A stretch of 64,000 nt of DNA from Dactylonectria macrodidyma (Eukaryota > Ascomycota > Sordariomycetes > Hypocreales > Nectriaceae), in NCBI GenBank assembly GCA_020744425.1, contig JAGMUV010000004.1, positions 2,790,001 through 2,854,000 on the forward strand. The letters run 5' to 3'. Positions 36,638-48,743 of this stretch are shown here, piece by piece; the stretch's first letter is position 1, and every line of letters starts with the position of its first letter. A program made the position numbers and the translations under genes. The notes beneath the pieces are model-generated. The model searched no databases. It worked only from the letters and a program-made list of their open reading frames with translations, and was not told the origin of the DNA.

Positions 36638-39600
36638 GCCCTGAAGTATTTTAGTACCCTTCTATGATCCGTCCCGCCCAGGCACATTTCATCACTCCCA
36701 CACCCCGGTCTCCTAGGGACATCTCCGGGGCGGGACTCCTCACCGGGGCCTCCTTGGCTGGCCCGGGGTTACATCTCGGGCCATGCCCACGGCAGCATTG
36801 CTGCAATGCGGTGGTGCGTGAGAAGAGAGAGCACTGCTGGCTGCGGGTTGCTAGAATGAGGCACAGGACACACAAAACCCGAATGATGGCGTTCGGCGTT
36901 GAAACTGGAACCTGAACAGCTGGGGAACGAGCTGACGAGACGACCTCGGAGCCAGGTCAGGCGAGGTGCAGGATGCCGTTCCTTACAGCGCCCCATCTCG
37001 GTCCCCTTCGCATCCCTTCCCTTCCCTCCCTCCTTCTTCTCGTTTGGTCGCCCTTTTTGACTTCCCCGGGGTCTGTGAGGCGAAAACGACTGCAACGACG
37101 ACGCCCCGACGGGGGCCCTTGACGGGCAGAGGTTCCTTTCCGGGTGGCTTTGAACACAAATGACCCCTTCCCGTCGTTGACCGAGAAAGAGCCCTGTTCC
37201 GTTGCGCAAGCAACGCAAGGGCAGTAAAACCACCGTCGAGTTTGCCCTTCACAAGATGCCTGCGTCGTTGTCGTGTCACCCGTCCAGTCGGCTTCTGCAG
37301 ACTGCAGCCATGCCAGCGTTGTGGCCCCCAGCTTCCAATTAGGGATCACGACGCTGGTCAGTGGTAGATCTCGTGCCCCGATATCTCGCCATCAACCTGG
37401 TGTTGGGTGATGCAATCCCATCCCATCTGCATCATCCAACGTGTACGAAGTACTTGCATGCCCACCAAACTATCTCCGGCCCGTGTGTCGCACAGCAGGC
37501 CCTGGGGGGTGTGGCTGTGACGGTTGGGGAAACTCGCTTGCTGGGCCATGCTTCTCAAATAACGTGGTCTCGCCGTGGGTTTGATGAGTATTATAAGTCT
37601 CCGAGCATAAGATGCACCTTGCATCGCCCTATACCTTATTCTACCGCACAATCCAAGGAATAAGAAAAATACAACATTAGACCGAATCTCAACGAATTTA
37701 GTACTGCTTAAGCACGGCTGTTGTGTCTCAAAAGAAACAGAAAAGGGGGGTTTGTCCTCCCATCAATCTTTATATCCTGCATCTCTTTGCACAAGCTGCG
37801 TGATGAGATCCTCTCCCTGACAGTACACACAATTGCCACTTGATCTACGTGTAATCAATCAATTGACGGTGTGCTTCCTAGCTGCATCATGCTGCTCGTC
37901 TTCTGCTCGTTGTGTTCCCAGACAGCACGCTAGGGTCACAAAATAAGGCCGCCATCCCGCGGGGTGTTTATTAAAGAGTGCGTTTATGTTTTGATGCACA
38001 GGAAACATCAACAAGGCCACAATCGAGGCCTTGTTGATGATGATGTACTTGATACTGAACCGATGAGTTATCACCTTTCAGCTTGCTTCGTCCAACTCCA
38101 CACTTCCTCCTTAGCACTGTATTCATCCTGGCCAGAGGACACACACGCCCCCGCTCCTCGAGTCTGGCCGCTGGGAACCGGCCAACAGAACAACATTGCA
38201 AGCCCCAGAGCAGGTCTTCATTTCTGTCAACTTTTCACAAGTGGAGGCAATTACCCAGAAACAAACAATTCGTATTACTGTGTCACAACGCAACTAGATG
38301 CCCGGCCAAGGCTGTAATTACATTGGGCCGTATATCGAATCGGCGCAAGGGGCCCAACTGGTTGAAGCCGCTCAATGTCTTGTTAGTAACAGTTGCGCAA
38401 CGGTTTGCCTCGTGTGCCAATCACCATCTCTATAAAGCGGAGCGAGACAAAGGTTGCCAGGGAGAGCAATTGCAAAGACCATCGGCGAGACGTAAATGTC
38501 TCTGAGTAATAGAAGCTTGGGGAACACGGCCAGACACAAAAACATGGCCTACGATGGCCGGCCCGCTCCACTTTTGCGGAGTCACATCATTATGCTTTAG
38601 TTGCTTGTCACGGTTCCACCAACCCCCGTCAATACTCTCAACTTGTCATGAGCCGCAGCGCTGATCTTTTGTGATGAGTTAGAGCAGAAACTCTCGTTGA
38701 TTCCAGAAACAGGGCAAACTTGTGTCGCACTCCCTTGCGTTTGCTCCATCTGCTGGACTTGGCCCTCGGCTCCTGTAAGCCATGACAAAAGCAACGCGTA
38801 GCCAGGTCCTGTCCGGCCGATGTCACAAACCTGAGTTTCGAGACGGGGAAAGACGGTTACCAAAAAGGATCCCCGCCCCTGTTTGTTGTGCTATGTAGTT
38901 ACGTCGGGTTCCGTTGAAACGCCCACATTGCTCTCAAGCCGCTCCGGAAGCCATGGGTATCCGGCAACATTGTCCGTTAGTCTACCAGTGATCAAGATCC
39001 GACGAGACGCTTGCGCATCCTGGTGGGGCCGGATTTTCTTGGAGATGGAGGACGAGTTCAAGGCGGGCACCATTCGCACGTTGATGTGAGAATTTTACCC
39101 AAGTCTGCGCCGCAGCCTGGAGCAGAGATCTCCTCGTAGGCGGGTGCCCACCTTCGAAGGCCCCGAGCCTCCAGGATCCAGTCCGAACAAGGCTGGGCCG
39201 CACGATCGATTTCCAGGGATTGTGCCCTCACCTCTCCGGTTAGGAGAGCTTGCAGCCCAGACGACGAACCGGTTTCTGTAGGATGAACCTACATCATGCG
39301 GCACTTGCAACCGGACCTGTGGACGCTGGCAGAGTGGCTGGGTGAACTTGGACCTGAAACGAGGAAGTGCGGAAAAAGAGGGGGAGGCTGCCTCTCTCCG
39401 TCTTCAAGAGCAGTCTGTGCTGGGTCATTCCTTGGTCCATGCAGCACCAGCTCAGAAGCCAATGGCAATGTGTATCCATCAACAAGGAAGAGACGAAAGG
39501 GACAAAACACAGCCGCACAGACACAAACCAGCCATTTGTTGGTGCGGTAGCTGAGGGGTTTGCGGAAATCTCTCGTCTTTATGACGTGCCCTGCTGTCAG

Positions 39601-40848
39601 CAAAACCTCCAGATTCAGCAACCAACAACAACTAAGAGGTATTCGGTCAAGGGGCTAATCATGACAGCCAAGACTAACCTACATAGTACCACACGTGAGG
39701 CGGTCAATTGTCCAACGGCCACAATTTCCACCTGACATCCTAAGGGAGGTTGGAGATCTGACAATAGCGATTGACAAGCGTGATGCCCTCGGCATGGAGC
39801 TGACGCAATGTGTGATCTTCTCATCTTGTGATAGCCCTAAACTTAAATGTCCTGGGATGCTTGTCTGGATCCCACTGGTTTGGGTCGGCACTACTATTTA
39901 CGTAGCACTTGGGCAGGTCGCTAGCGAAGCAACCACCAACCTCCAACGCCCGCCCCTATCATCGTTTCGAGCCATGGTGGCGACTCAGCAGCTTGAGGCT
40001 CATGGTTGAGCAGCTAGTTGAGAGCTGCCTTGAGTGTTTCTCCGCAAAAAGAACCCGCCTCGCCAGGGCCATTGAGTGTCGAGAATGGGCCCGTTCGACG
40101 ATAATGAAGTTTGAATGAGGATGTGCTTTCAGTATGCAGCGGTCTCGCGAAGCTACGACCGATACGAACGAAGCAATGCATGACTTCGTCATGCAGCTCT
40201 ACCCGCATGCCGGGGATGGAACATCTAAGGCCAATTCGAGGCAGAATATGTCGGGTGCAAAGTCAAATCTTTTTAGCAGCCGTCTGGACCATTTTGGACC
40301 AACTGGCACTCGGCAGTTGTACCTGTCGAGCTGAGCAGCCCAAGCTCGGCGTCGTTTGTAGCCTGGAGCCTTGGAATCCAGACCGGAGATAACCTGTTCG
40401 TCTTTCCAATTCTGGCACTCGCTACGTCGTGGCATGGGCCCAAGCTACGGGTAGCGTCGAGACAACACGCAGCCAAGTGGAGAGGCTATTGACGGCGCCA
40501 GAGATGACGTGGGAAAGCCATCGTTGGCCCCAAGCGGCGCTGGCAAGAGCCCGTCCGAAGGCGCTGGCTCATCGGAGAGGCGGAGAGGCGGAGAGGCGTG
40601 AGAGCCGTCATTTTGGAGGTTGCGATGCAAGACAAAGAAGGCAATCATTGTTTCAATGCCCCTGGTACAGTGGGGAACCAAGCGGATTGGCAGAATCAGA
40701 ACTTTGGTCAGGGCAGCAGTCAGCATTGGTCCCGTGTCTTGTAAGTGAGCCTGCGGGCCGGCTCTGTCGTGCAGACTGCAGAATAAGCTGACCCAGGGCC
40801 AACTTTGCACCGATCTTCGTATGCACTGGGCGCGGTGGATCCCCAATG

Positions 40849-40919
40849 CAGTGTTGTGCAGTACGGGTGCAGTACGAGTGCAGTACGAGTACAGTGCCAG
40901 TGCAGTGCCAGTGCAGAAT
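40849..40919 (+). repeat. short tandem array of about 10-11 bp units
   Basis: About six degenerate copies of GTGCAGTACGA / GTGCAGTGCCA follow one another. The first copies read GTGCAGTACG and the later ones AGTGCCAGTGC. The unit length is close to one turn of the helix. The array also generates the repetitive Y-C-T-R-T-A antisense frame that I rejected as a gene. Confidence 0.75.
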
Positions 40920-42386
40920 GGTTTGCATCGACTATCGGTTTGCAGATCCCAGCAAAAAAAAAAATGCAGGTGACCAAACCCAGACTCCAGAATGCAAGGC
41001 CGAAATGCAAGTGCGGGACTCGGTGCCTCAACCAGCGAGGCGAAGCGAAAGAAAACATGGAAGTTGTGCCAGCTGTAACGCGATCCGCGTCGTCGCGCGT
41101 TGGAGTCGCGCTTGGATTTAGGTTTGGGTTGCTCCGATTGGCCTGTTGAAACCCAGCTGAACAAGTTTACCGAAAACGCGCAGCCAACCCGCAGAGCACC
41201 TCATCATGGCTGACGCAAACCATCCAATCCAGTGATCCAAACACATCAACACAGTCAACACTCTCTGGTGATAAGCGTAGACGGGCCTCCTGTACATCCC
41301 GAAGGGGCTGGCTTGTCATGGACAGGGTCAACTGCACGGCTGCCAGTGCCCAACATGCTACTAACGTACCTACGTATAGTACTTGCTTCGTACACTGAGG
41401 GACTGGCAAGACTGGATTGGGCGCAATGGATTGGTCGCCACGGCTAGATGAATTCTCCACGTCGGATGCGAACTGGCGAACCCGGAGATGCAGGCCGCGT
41501 CTGCGGTATCTTGTTGGCTTGACCTGTGGAAGACTCGGGCGCTGCTGGTATGTCACGGGAAGGGGGGGAATCGGGCGATAAATGCATGCCCGTTAATTTG
41601 GCTGGGGACTGCATGGAACGAAAACTGGAGTTGGCGGAAGCATCATCCTAGATTCAACGTCACTCACCGCCAGTTTCGCTCGTATTGGTGTCGTCTGCTC
41701 TGGCCACAACGTCTCGCCATGATTACTCCGCGCAAGCCCAGGACGCCGAGTGATCAATCGATGAGGTTGTCGCGAAAGACTTGACTACTGCAGGAGGAGA
41801 TTGAGGTTCCGGGTGAGATGCTTCAGGCCCTTGAGACTGCAGCACCAAGTATATGTTGGCTTGGTATGAACAAGGATCCCGCTCGATGAGACATGTTGCT
41901 TTTGGTGTCCAGGTACCAGAGACTTTTCAATTGAAGGCGAATAAACTAGATGAATGACCAGATTCCACGGAACAATTCAAAGAACAATTCCACTTGTGGC
42001 AATTCCCAAGTTTGCATTGCATCATGGCCTATGGGCCTGCATCATGACCTGCAAACGGAAGCTCTCATCCATTCCATTAAATCGGCCCTCGGAAGGTCTA
42101 AGCGCCGAACGTAGTGCTCGCCGGTCCGATGGAGCCCGGCAAACCCACAAAAATCAACGACCACTGTCCACACAGCTTTGGCGGGGCACATCACCAGCCA
42201 ACAAAGCCAGAGCAAAACCATAGAGGCGACGCTGAACATACCGGCCAAGCACCCGCAAACGCTGCCATACCCGCTGTAGGCACTCGCTTTCACTGTACCT
42301 ACTGTTCTCGAGTCTATCATTCGTTTGCCGCTGCAAGCTTTCTCCACCTCTCTGCGTCTTGAACCAGCCCTACACCACATTTCAAG

Positions 42387-44736
42387 ATGGAGGCTGATAT
42401 CAGGGCTGTTCTGCCTAACATCGACCCCGTGGTCTCCGAGTACTCCGTGGGCTACCTGACCCATGCCTCTACCACTTGGTCGGATGAGGAGGATCCTTCT
42501 GGTCCCTCTCCTCTGAACGAAGCTGCTGCCACCATCACCGACCTGCTTCTGTCTGCGTCCGGCGAAGTGAACCCCAAACTCGAGGAGAAAATCAAGCAAC
42601 TTGTCGAAAAATGGGTAGACAAGTACACTGCTGCCAATGGCAGCGAAAGGAGGGGACCTTCAGCTGTGAAGCGACTGGACCAGACCATCCAGGTCAGCTC
42701 GCAGCGCAACATGTCATCCACATTGGCCGTGGCGTCAGGTGGTGTCGACTTGGAATCGGCAAATGTGAGAAAGGTTGAGTCCAAGGTCGACCGCAAGAAG
42801 CTTGAGAAGGCCGAAAGGAAAATTGCGGCCAAGCAGCAGAAGAAGACCTTCAAGACCGTCGAGTACGAGGCATCCAGGCTGCTCGAGCAACCCGAGTCGA
42901 CGCAGTCTTACGAGGAATTCTATATGGCCGTCAACCCGCTTCAGATGGGCTCAGGCGCAGGAAACAAGACCAAAGACATCAAGCTCGATAGCATCGATGT
43001 TTCCATCGGTGGCCTTCGCATTCTTACAGATACCACACTCACGCTCGCTTACGGCCACCGTTACGGTCTGGTTGGTAACAACGGTATTGGTAAATCTACG
43101 CTGCTCCGAGCCCTATCCAGGCGAGATGTTGCCATTCCTACGCATATTTCCATCCTGCACGTTGAGCAAGAGGTATGTATTTCCGTGATCGGGGGGTGAT
43201 GTCTAACTAACATGGTCAGATATCTGGTGATGACACTCCAGCTATCCAAGCTGTGCTTGACGCAGACGTATGGCGCAAGGTACTTCTAAGGGAGCAAGAT
43301 GTGAGTATTAATACCTTCCATTGGTCGATCATTTAGTCTGACATTTGCAGGAAATCACAACGCGCCTAGCAGACCTGGAATCCCAGCGAGCAGGCCTGGC
43401 CGATACTTCAGCAGATGCCGCTCGAATCGATCGCGACAGAGAGACACAGGACAACAAACTGGGAGACATTCAAGCGAAACTAGCGGAGATGGAATCTGAC
43501 AAGGCTGAGTCCAGAGCTGCTAGTATTCTTGCTGGTCTTGGATTCTCTCCCGAGCGACAGCAATTTGCGACCAAGACCTTTTCTGGTGGTTGGAGAATGC
43601 GACTGGCACTGGCACGAGCCCTCTTCTGTGAACCTGACTTGCTACTTCTAGACGAACCTTCCAACATGTTGGACGTTCCCTCGATTGCTTTCCTTTCTGA
43701 ATATCTCCAGGGTTACCCCAGTACTGTCCTGGTCGTCTCTCACGATCGAGCGTTCCTCAACGAGGTCGCCACCGATATCATTCACCAGCACTCGCAACGT
43801 CTCGACTACTACCGAGGAGCCAATTTCGACTCGTTCTATGGCACCCGAGAGGAGCGAAAGAAGGTGGCCAAGCGAGAGTACGAGAACCAGATGGTCCAGC
43901 GTGCTCATCTGCAGGCTTTCATCGACAAGTTCCGTTACAACGCTGCCAAGTCCTCGGAGGCCCAGTCCCGTATCAAGAAGTTGGAGAAGATGCCTGTGCT
44001 GGAACCCCCAGAAGCAGAGTATAGCGTCAAGTTCACCTTCCCCGAGGTGGAGAAGTTGTCGCCCCCTATTGTCCAGATGTCCGGGGTTACGTTCGGTTAC
44101 ACCAAGGATAATATCCTGCTAAGGAACGTCGACTTGGATGTCCAGCTAGATTCCCGTATTGGTATCGTTGGACCCAACGGTGCTGGCAAAACCACCATTC
44201 TCAAGCTTCTTATTGGAAAGCTAGAGGCATCGACTGGTCTAATCTCGCAACATCCTCGCCTCCGCATCGGCTTCTTTGCACAGCATCACGTCGACGCCCT
44301 CGACTTAAACACCAGTGCTGTAAGCTTTATGGCTAAGAACTACCCTGGCCGAACAGACGAAGAGTACCGACGAAGGCTTGGTGCTTTCGGTATCACGGGC
44401 ACAACGGGTCTACAGAAGATGGAACTCCTTTCTGGTGGCCAGAAGTCGCGTGTGGCGTTTGCTTGCCTGGCACTGACTAACCCTCACATCTTGGTACTAG
44501 ACGAGCCTTCTAACCACTTGGATATCGAAGCCATGGATGCGTTGGCGGAGGCTCTAAATGAGTTCCAGGGCGGCGTGTTGATGGTGTCTCACGACGTCAC
44601 GATGCTGCAGTCTGTGTGCACGTCGCTGTGGGTGTGCGATGGTGGAACCGTGGAGAAGTTCCCTGGCGACGTCCAGCAGTACAAGAAGAGGATCGCTGCC
44701 CAAGCCAATGCGGCAGGTGTTGTCAAGGCTCACTGA
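42387..44736 (+). CDS. GCN20: ABCF ATPase GCN20
   Basis: Exons 42387-43172, 43220-43300 and 43351-44736 give 750 residues, close to the 752 of yeast Gcn20. Residues 1 to about 190 form the N-terminal domain that in Gcn20 contacts Gcn1, with a K/E-rich helical stretch (KVDRKKLEKAERKIAAKQQKK). Two ABC domains follow without membrane segments. Domain 1 has Walker A GNNGIGKST (about 230), signature FSGGWRMRLALARAL (about 365) and Walker B LLLLDEPSNMLD. Domain 2 has GPNGAGKTT (about 562), LSGGQKSRVAF (about 649) and ILVLDEPSNHLD, with switch His in VSHD. The interdomain helical arm characteristic of ABCF proteins is present (REYENQMVQRAHLQAFIDKF). Role: with Gcn1 on ribosomes it promotes Gcn2 kinase activation when uncharged tRNA accumulates, feeding general amino-acid control. 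Confidence 0.95.
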
Positions 44737-46153
44737 GGAGGGCAGTTCTCACTAGATGGTGTTGAATAAACGCAGAGCACAATATTTCTCTAGTACAATG
44801 CTACGTGTGATGTGACTTGTGGTTTTTACCGTTTTGGAATATTGGTTTCGCATATCAAGGCGAGCTACCAACGACGCCAATTGTCTCTAGGGTAGGACTT
44901 GGCACAACTCGAGAGCGTGAGAGGTTGTCATGTGTACCGCCAATACTTCAACCCGATTTTAACAGCTTTTGCCCTTTCTAATAACCAAGATGTATGTCAA
45001 CTCAGGGAAGGTCGACTTGTACGATTCTGGTAAGTCAACAATGGCCTAAATAGTGGATTGTTATGGCGAAAGGGATGATGGTGGTTGCTAACATGTTTGT
45101 AGGAAGTAATATTGCCGACCCGGTTAGGTGATTGCCGGTATACCCTGTCACCTCGCTTCGTACTTGGTTGGGTTCACAGCATATCAAGTCAGATATCTAA
45201 TTGCATAGACTTTATCAGTCAAAACATGAAAGTGGCAGTTGCTACACAGTACGTACGACCACCAGGAGAGTTTCCGTGGCACGTAGATACTCTGTCCACC
45301 ACGAAAGTGCTTCGGAGCTCACTAACGACTCCGATGATGATGCTCTCGAGCATTGAACAGGTATCGGCATCAGGGTACGTATTGCCAATAAGCTGCCGCC
45401 TCGCTTTACGCCTTCCCCTTTCCCAAGCAAATATCCAATGCAGATCGTCCTCATATTTCCCCCAGCAGTTGACCCGTATCATGCCCCATCCACTGGAGCG
45501 GTACCATGGTCCAGCGAGTTGTGGGGCAAGCGCTCGTGGCGCCCCGGGCCGTCAGTGGGAAATACGTGGCTGGCCTCCTGGCGGTCCTTGCTTTTTGCTG
45601 TAGCATTGCAGGTACCAGTTTGACAGGTTTAGAGAGGATGGTTGTGATTCTTAAAACACGTATAACAGCATGATATCTGGAGGGGCATCTCGCCCTCTGT
45701 CGCATAGGTAGAGTCCCCGCTTACTTGGCTTGTTCATCGTCAAGAACTACCTAGGTATTTATCTGCTTGGCCAGGTTTCTTTGTTCTTTTCGGCGTGGTG
45801 TGTTGCTGGCCAGATTTTGGCGGGTGCTGGCGGGTGCCTGCGTTGGCGCCTTGCCGTTCGTAGCGATGCACGGACCACAACAGTAAACAAGCGAAAGTGC
45901 GCTGGGCGGGCAGCCCCCTTCAGGTCGCTGTCCCCTCGCCCCTTCCCTTGCCAGGTGGGTTATTGGGGGGGCCGTGGCGGTGAACAATTTCACGTCCCGC
46001 CCTCCAACAAAAATCAACACTCCCCTTGACCGTGTCCTACACCTTCCAACCCACTCACTTGAAAGCTAGCTCAGCTCTTGAGGACCTTCTCCCTGCATCT
46101 TTCACTCATCCACCACACATCTACTCCATCCATCAACCTTCACATCCCTCAAT
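44737..46153. other. intergenic between GCN20 and beta-tubulin
   Basis: 1.4 kb. There is no coding candidate with an ATG and splice support. It contains a perfect TACCTAGGTA palindrome at 45748-45757 and a C/T- and CCATC-rich leader (about 46021-46150) directly before the tubulin start, as expected for a strong fungal promoter. Confidence 0.55.
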
Positions 46154-47854
46154 ATGCGTGAGATTGTAAGTTGCCTGCCTCTAGCCGTGCTCTGCTCGCT
46201 CTTGACGACGCGGTGGTTACCTGCTTGGAGCCGCTGCCCCTGATTCTACCCCGCTGCAGCATTTCCACCGCCTCGAGCAAAACAAAGCCACGGCTTCAAC
46301 CACGACGTGATTCTGGGACATGATGGCTAATATGACTTCTTGTGCAATATAGGTCCACCTCCAGACCGGCCAGTGCGTAAGTGCCTCCTCTTCCTCGTTG
46401 ACAACACGGCGGAGATTCTAACAACGCGTGGATAGGGTAACCAAATTGGTGCTGCTTTCTGGCAGACCATCTCTGGCGAGCATGGTCTTGACAGCAATGG
46501 TGTCTACAACGGCACCTCCGAGCTCCAGCTCGAGCGCATGAGCGTCTACTTCAACGAGGTACGTGATCAAACCCTGCTGCCTGCTCTGCCTCTGGAAGCA
46601 CGAAACTCACACCACCCAGGCCTCTGGCAACAAGTATGTCCCTCGCGCCGTCCTCGTCGATCTCGAGCCCGGTACCATGGACGCCGTCCGTGCCGGCCCC
46701 TTCGGCCAGCTCTTCCGCCCCGACAACTTCGTTTTCGGTCAGTCTGGTGCTGGAAACAACTGGGCCAAGGGTCACTACACTGAGGGTGCCGAGCTCGTCG
46801 ACCAGGTCCTCGATGTTGTCCGTCGTGAGGCTGAGGGCTGCGACTGCCTCCAGGGTTTCCAGATCACCCACTCCCTCGGTGGTGGTACTGGTGCTGGTAT
46901 GGGTACGCTGCTCATCTCCAAGATCCGTGAGGAGTTCCCCGACCGAATGATGGCTACCTTCTCTGTCGTCCCCTCCCCCAAGGTCTCCGACACCGTCGTT
47001 GAGCCCTACAACGCCACCCTCTCCGTCCACCAGCTGGTCGAGAACTCCGACGAGACCTTCTGTATCGATAACGAGGCTCTCTACGACATTTGCATGCGAA
47101 CTCTCAAGCTGTCCAACCCCTCCTACGGCGACCTGAACTACCTCGTCTCTGCCGTCATGTCTGGTGTTACCACCTGCCTCCGATTCCCCGGTCAGCTGAA
47201 CTCAGATCTCCGAAAGCTGGCCGTCAACATGGTCCCCTTCCCCCGTCTGCACTTCTTCATGGTCGGCTTCGCCCCCCTGACCAGCCGTGGTGCTCACTCC
47301 TTCCGCGCTGTCAGCGTTCCCGAGTTGACCCAGCAGATGTTCGACCCCAAGAACATGATGGCTGCCTCTGACTTCCGCAACGGTCGTTACCTGACCTGCT
47401 CTACCATCTTGTGAGTATTTTTCCGTAACGTAAATATTGAGTAGTTTGCTAATTCTCCCATAGCCGTGGTAAGGTTGCCATGAAGGAGGTCGAGGACCAG
47501 ATGCGAAACATCCAGAACAAGAACTCCTCGTACTTCGTTGAGTGGATCCCCAACAACATCCAGACTGCTCTCTGCGCCATCCCTCCCCGTGGCCTGAGCA
47601 TGTCCTCCACTTTCATCGGAAACTCCACCTCTATCCAGGAGCTCTTCAAGCGTATTGGCGAGCAGTTCACTGCCATGTTCCGACGCAAGGCTTTCTTGCA
47701 TTGGTACACTGGTGAGGGTATGGACGAGATGGAGTTCACTGAGGCTGAGTCTAACATGAACGATCTTGTCTCTGAGTACCAGCAATACCAGGATGCTGGT
47801 ATTGACGAGGAGGAGGAGGAGTACGAGGAGGAGGGCCTGGAGCCTGAGGAGTAA
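46154..47854 (+). CDS. tub2: beta-tubulin
   Basis: Exons 46154-46165, 46353-46376, 46436-46558, 46620-47410 and 47464-47854 give 446 residues, the usual fungal length. The 4-codon first exon (MREI), which carries the autoregulatory MREI motif, and the 8-codon second exon (VHLQTGQC) are typical of ascomycete beta-tubulin genes. The tubulin GTP-binding signature GGGTGAGMG is present, and the C-terminus is the expected acidic tail ([16 protein letters not shown]). Residues tied to benzimidazole response read as sensitive type: H6, F167 (MATFSVV), and E198/F200 in NSDETFCID. The product pairs with alpha-tubulin to form microtubules. Codon use is strongly C-ending, as in highly expressed genes. 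If the species has two beta-tubulins, the paralogue assignment is open. Confidence 0.98.
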
Positions 47855-48200
47855 GCAGATGCTCAACGCGTCCGTAATCCCCGGCCTGTCTCTTCGTTCT
47901 ATGCATCTCTGGTGTATAGTCGGCCTCGGCCAGTTCTATTCGGGTGGTGGTAGTAATTGTTGAAAGGGGTTTCTAGATATCCTCGAAGTGGTAGTACAGT
48001 TCACATAGCAATTGTATGGAACCAAACCAATCAGTCAAAAGAAGTACATGTTAGTACCGACCGAGCAGTCCTTTTCGCCACCATTTGTGAATGCGTAGCC
48101 ATCATGTAGTGACGTTTGACACTTGAAATACATTACCTATCACTGAGTCTCTTAGAGCCCCAACATATCGATGTCAGTTGATTTCGCCTCGAGAACTGAT
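47855..48200. other. beta-tubulin 3' region and 5S upstream region
   Basis: This 346-base spacer holds the 3' UTR of beta-tubulin and the upstream region of the 5S gene. An ATAT element at 48165-48168, about 35 bases before the 5S start, may be a TATA-like element of the kind needed by some fungal 5S genes. Confidence 0.5.
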
Positions 48201-48319
48201 ACACACGACCATAGGCGCTAGACAATACGGGATCCCGTCCGCTCTCCCCTAGTCAACCTGGCGACCGCTGGAGTAGTAGTCGGGTCGCTGACGACCGGCG
48301 AACGCCCGGTGTTGTATGT
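48201..48319 (+). rRNA. 5S ribosomal RNA, divergent type
   Basis: The 119 bases align without a single gap to the ascomycete (Neurospora-type) 5S rRNA as I remember it. Shared landmarks are CGACCATAGG at the 5' side, ATCCCGTCCGCTC-like loop C, TAGTAGT in the 3' half, CGAA near position 100 and GTTGTATGT at the 3' end. It is followed at once by a T run. Many helix bases differ from the common type, but most differ in pairs. Helix II (16-21 with 58-63), helix III (29-32 with 45-48) and helix IV (83-87 with 92-96) all still pair fully. Helix I has one A-C mismatch and helix V one. This argues for a working minor 5S type, though a recently silenced copy is possible. 5S genes are scattered singly in Pezizomycotina, so a lone copy near beta-tubulin is normal. 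Confidence 0.85.
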
Positions 48320-48323
48320 ATTA

Positions 48324-48330
48324 TTTTTTT
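48324..48330 (+). terminator. RNA polymerase III T-run terminator of 5S rRNA
   Basis: Seven T residues begin five bases after the 5S 3' end and are followed by further T-rich sequence. This is the standard pol III stop signal. Confidence 0.75.
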
Positions 48331-48743
48331 CTTCTTTTGTCATTCACTCATTCATCATAAAGATAAGGAAGTCGTGAGATGTTGCTCTTAGGTATGGATA
48401 GGATGGGCAGGGGTTTAGCCGTGATTAAAGAAGTGGTAGAGTTTGACATCTGCAGGTCTGCACCATACTACCAGCTCCGCGGTAATGAACAATCTTGAAA
48501 ACGACTTTGAGAATAATAAAGTGAGAGGCTTGAATTGAGTGCAGTATTATATTCTATGCTCAAATACCTACAAGTATGGTATGATGTCTATTATCTCTTG
48601 GCTTTCGAGCATGGAATGCACGCGCGTTGATATACACGTGACATCGTGACTCAGCATCAAAAAGTCAAGCTTCCACAATCACCTGGACCTTGGCAACGAC
48701 AGACATCCGCTCTTTGACCCGCGCCAACAGCAGGGTTGAATCA
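48331..48743. other. intergenic 5S to uL6m
   Basis: This 413-base spacer has AT-rich stretches and a CACGTGACATCGTGA segment near 48635. It contains no gene and presumably holds the promoter of the ribosomal protein gene. Confidence 0.5.

Larger units (their letters stand above)
34705..42386. other. 7.7 kb gene-free divergent region
   Basis: This is the longest stretch without a gene, between the Byr4-like gene (-) and GCN20 (+). Many overlapping open frames occur but all are short, arginine- or cysteine-heavy, start without ATG or lack splice support. Contents seen: a tandem CTTGCGAGG pair near 34612-34629 beside a palindrome at 34598-34610, an AC microsatellite, an array of GTGCAGTACGA-like units at about 40.85 kb, and palindromic TACGAAGTAC at 37444-37453. 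No transposon, tRNA or rRNA is recognised. The part next to 42387 should be the GCN20 promoter. Confidence 0.5.

Noticed and set aside
37335..37415. tRNA-like stretch (TGGTCAGTGGTAGATCTCGTGCC)
   Set aside because: It resembles an A box, but no B box (GGTTCGANTCC) or acceptor-stem pairing follows at the right distance.
40445..41164. 239-codon minus-strand frame
   Set aside because: Part of it is the antisense of the tandem array at 40849-40919 (YCTRTA repeats). No motif and no conserved character.
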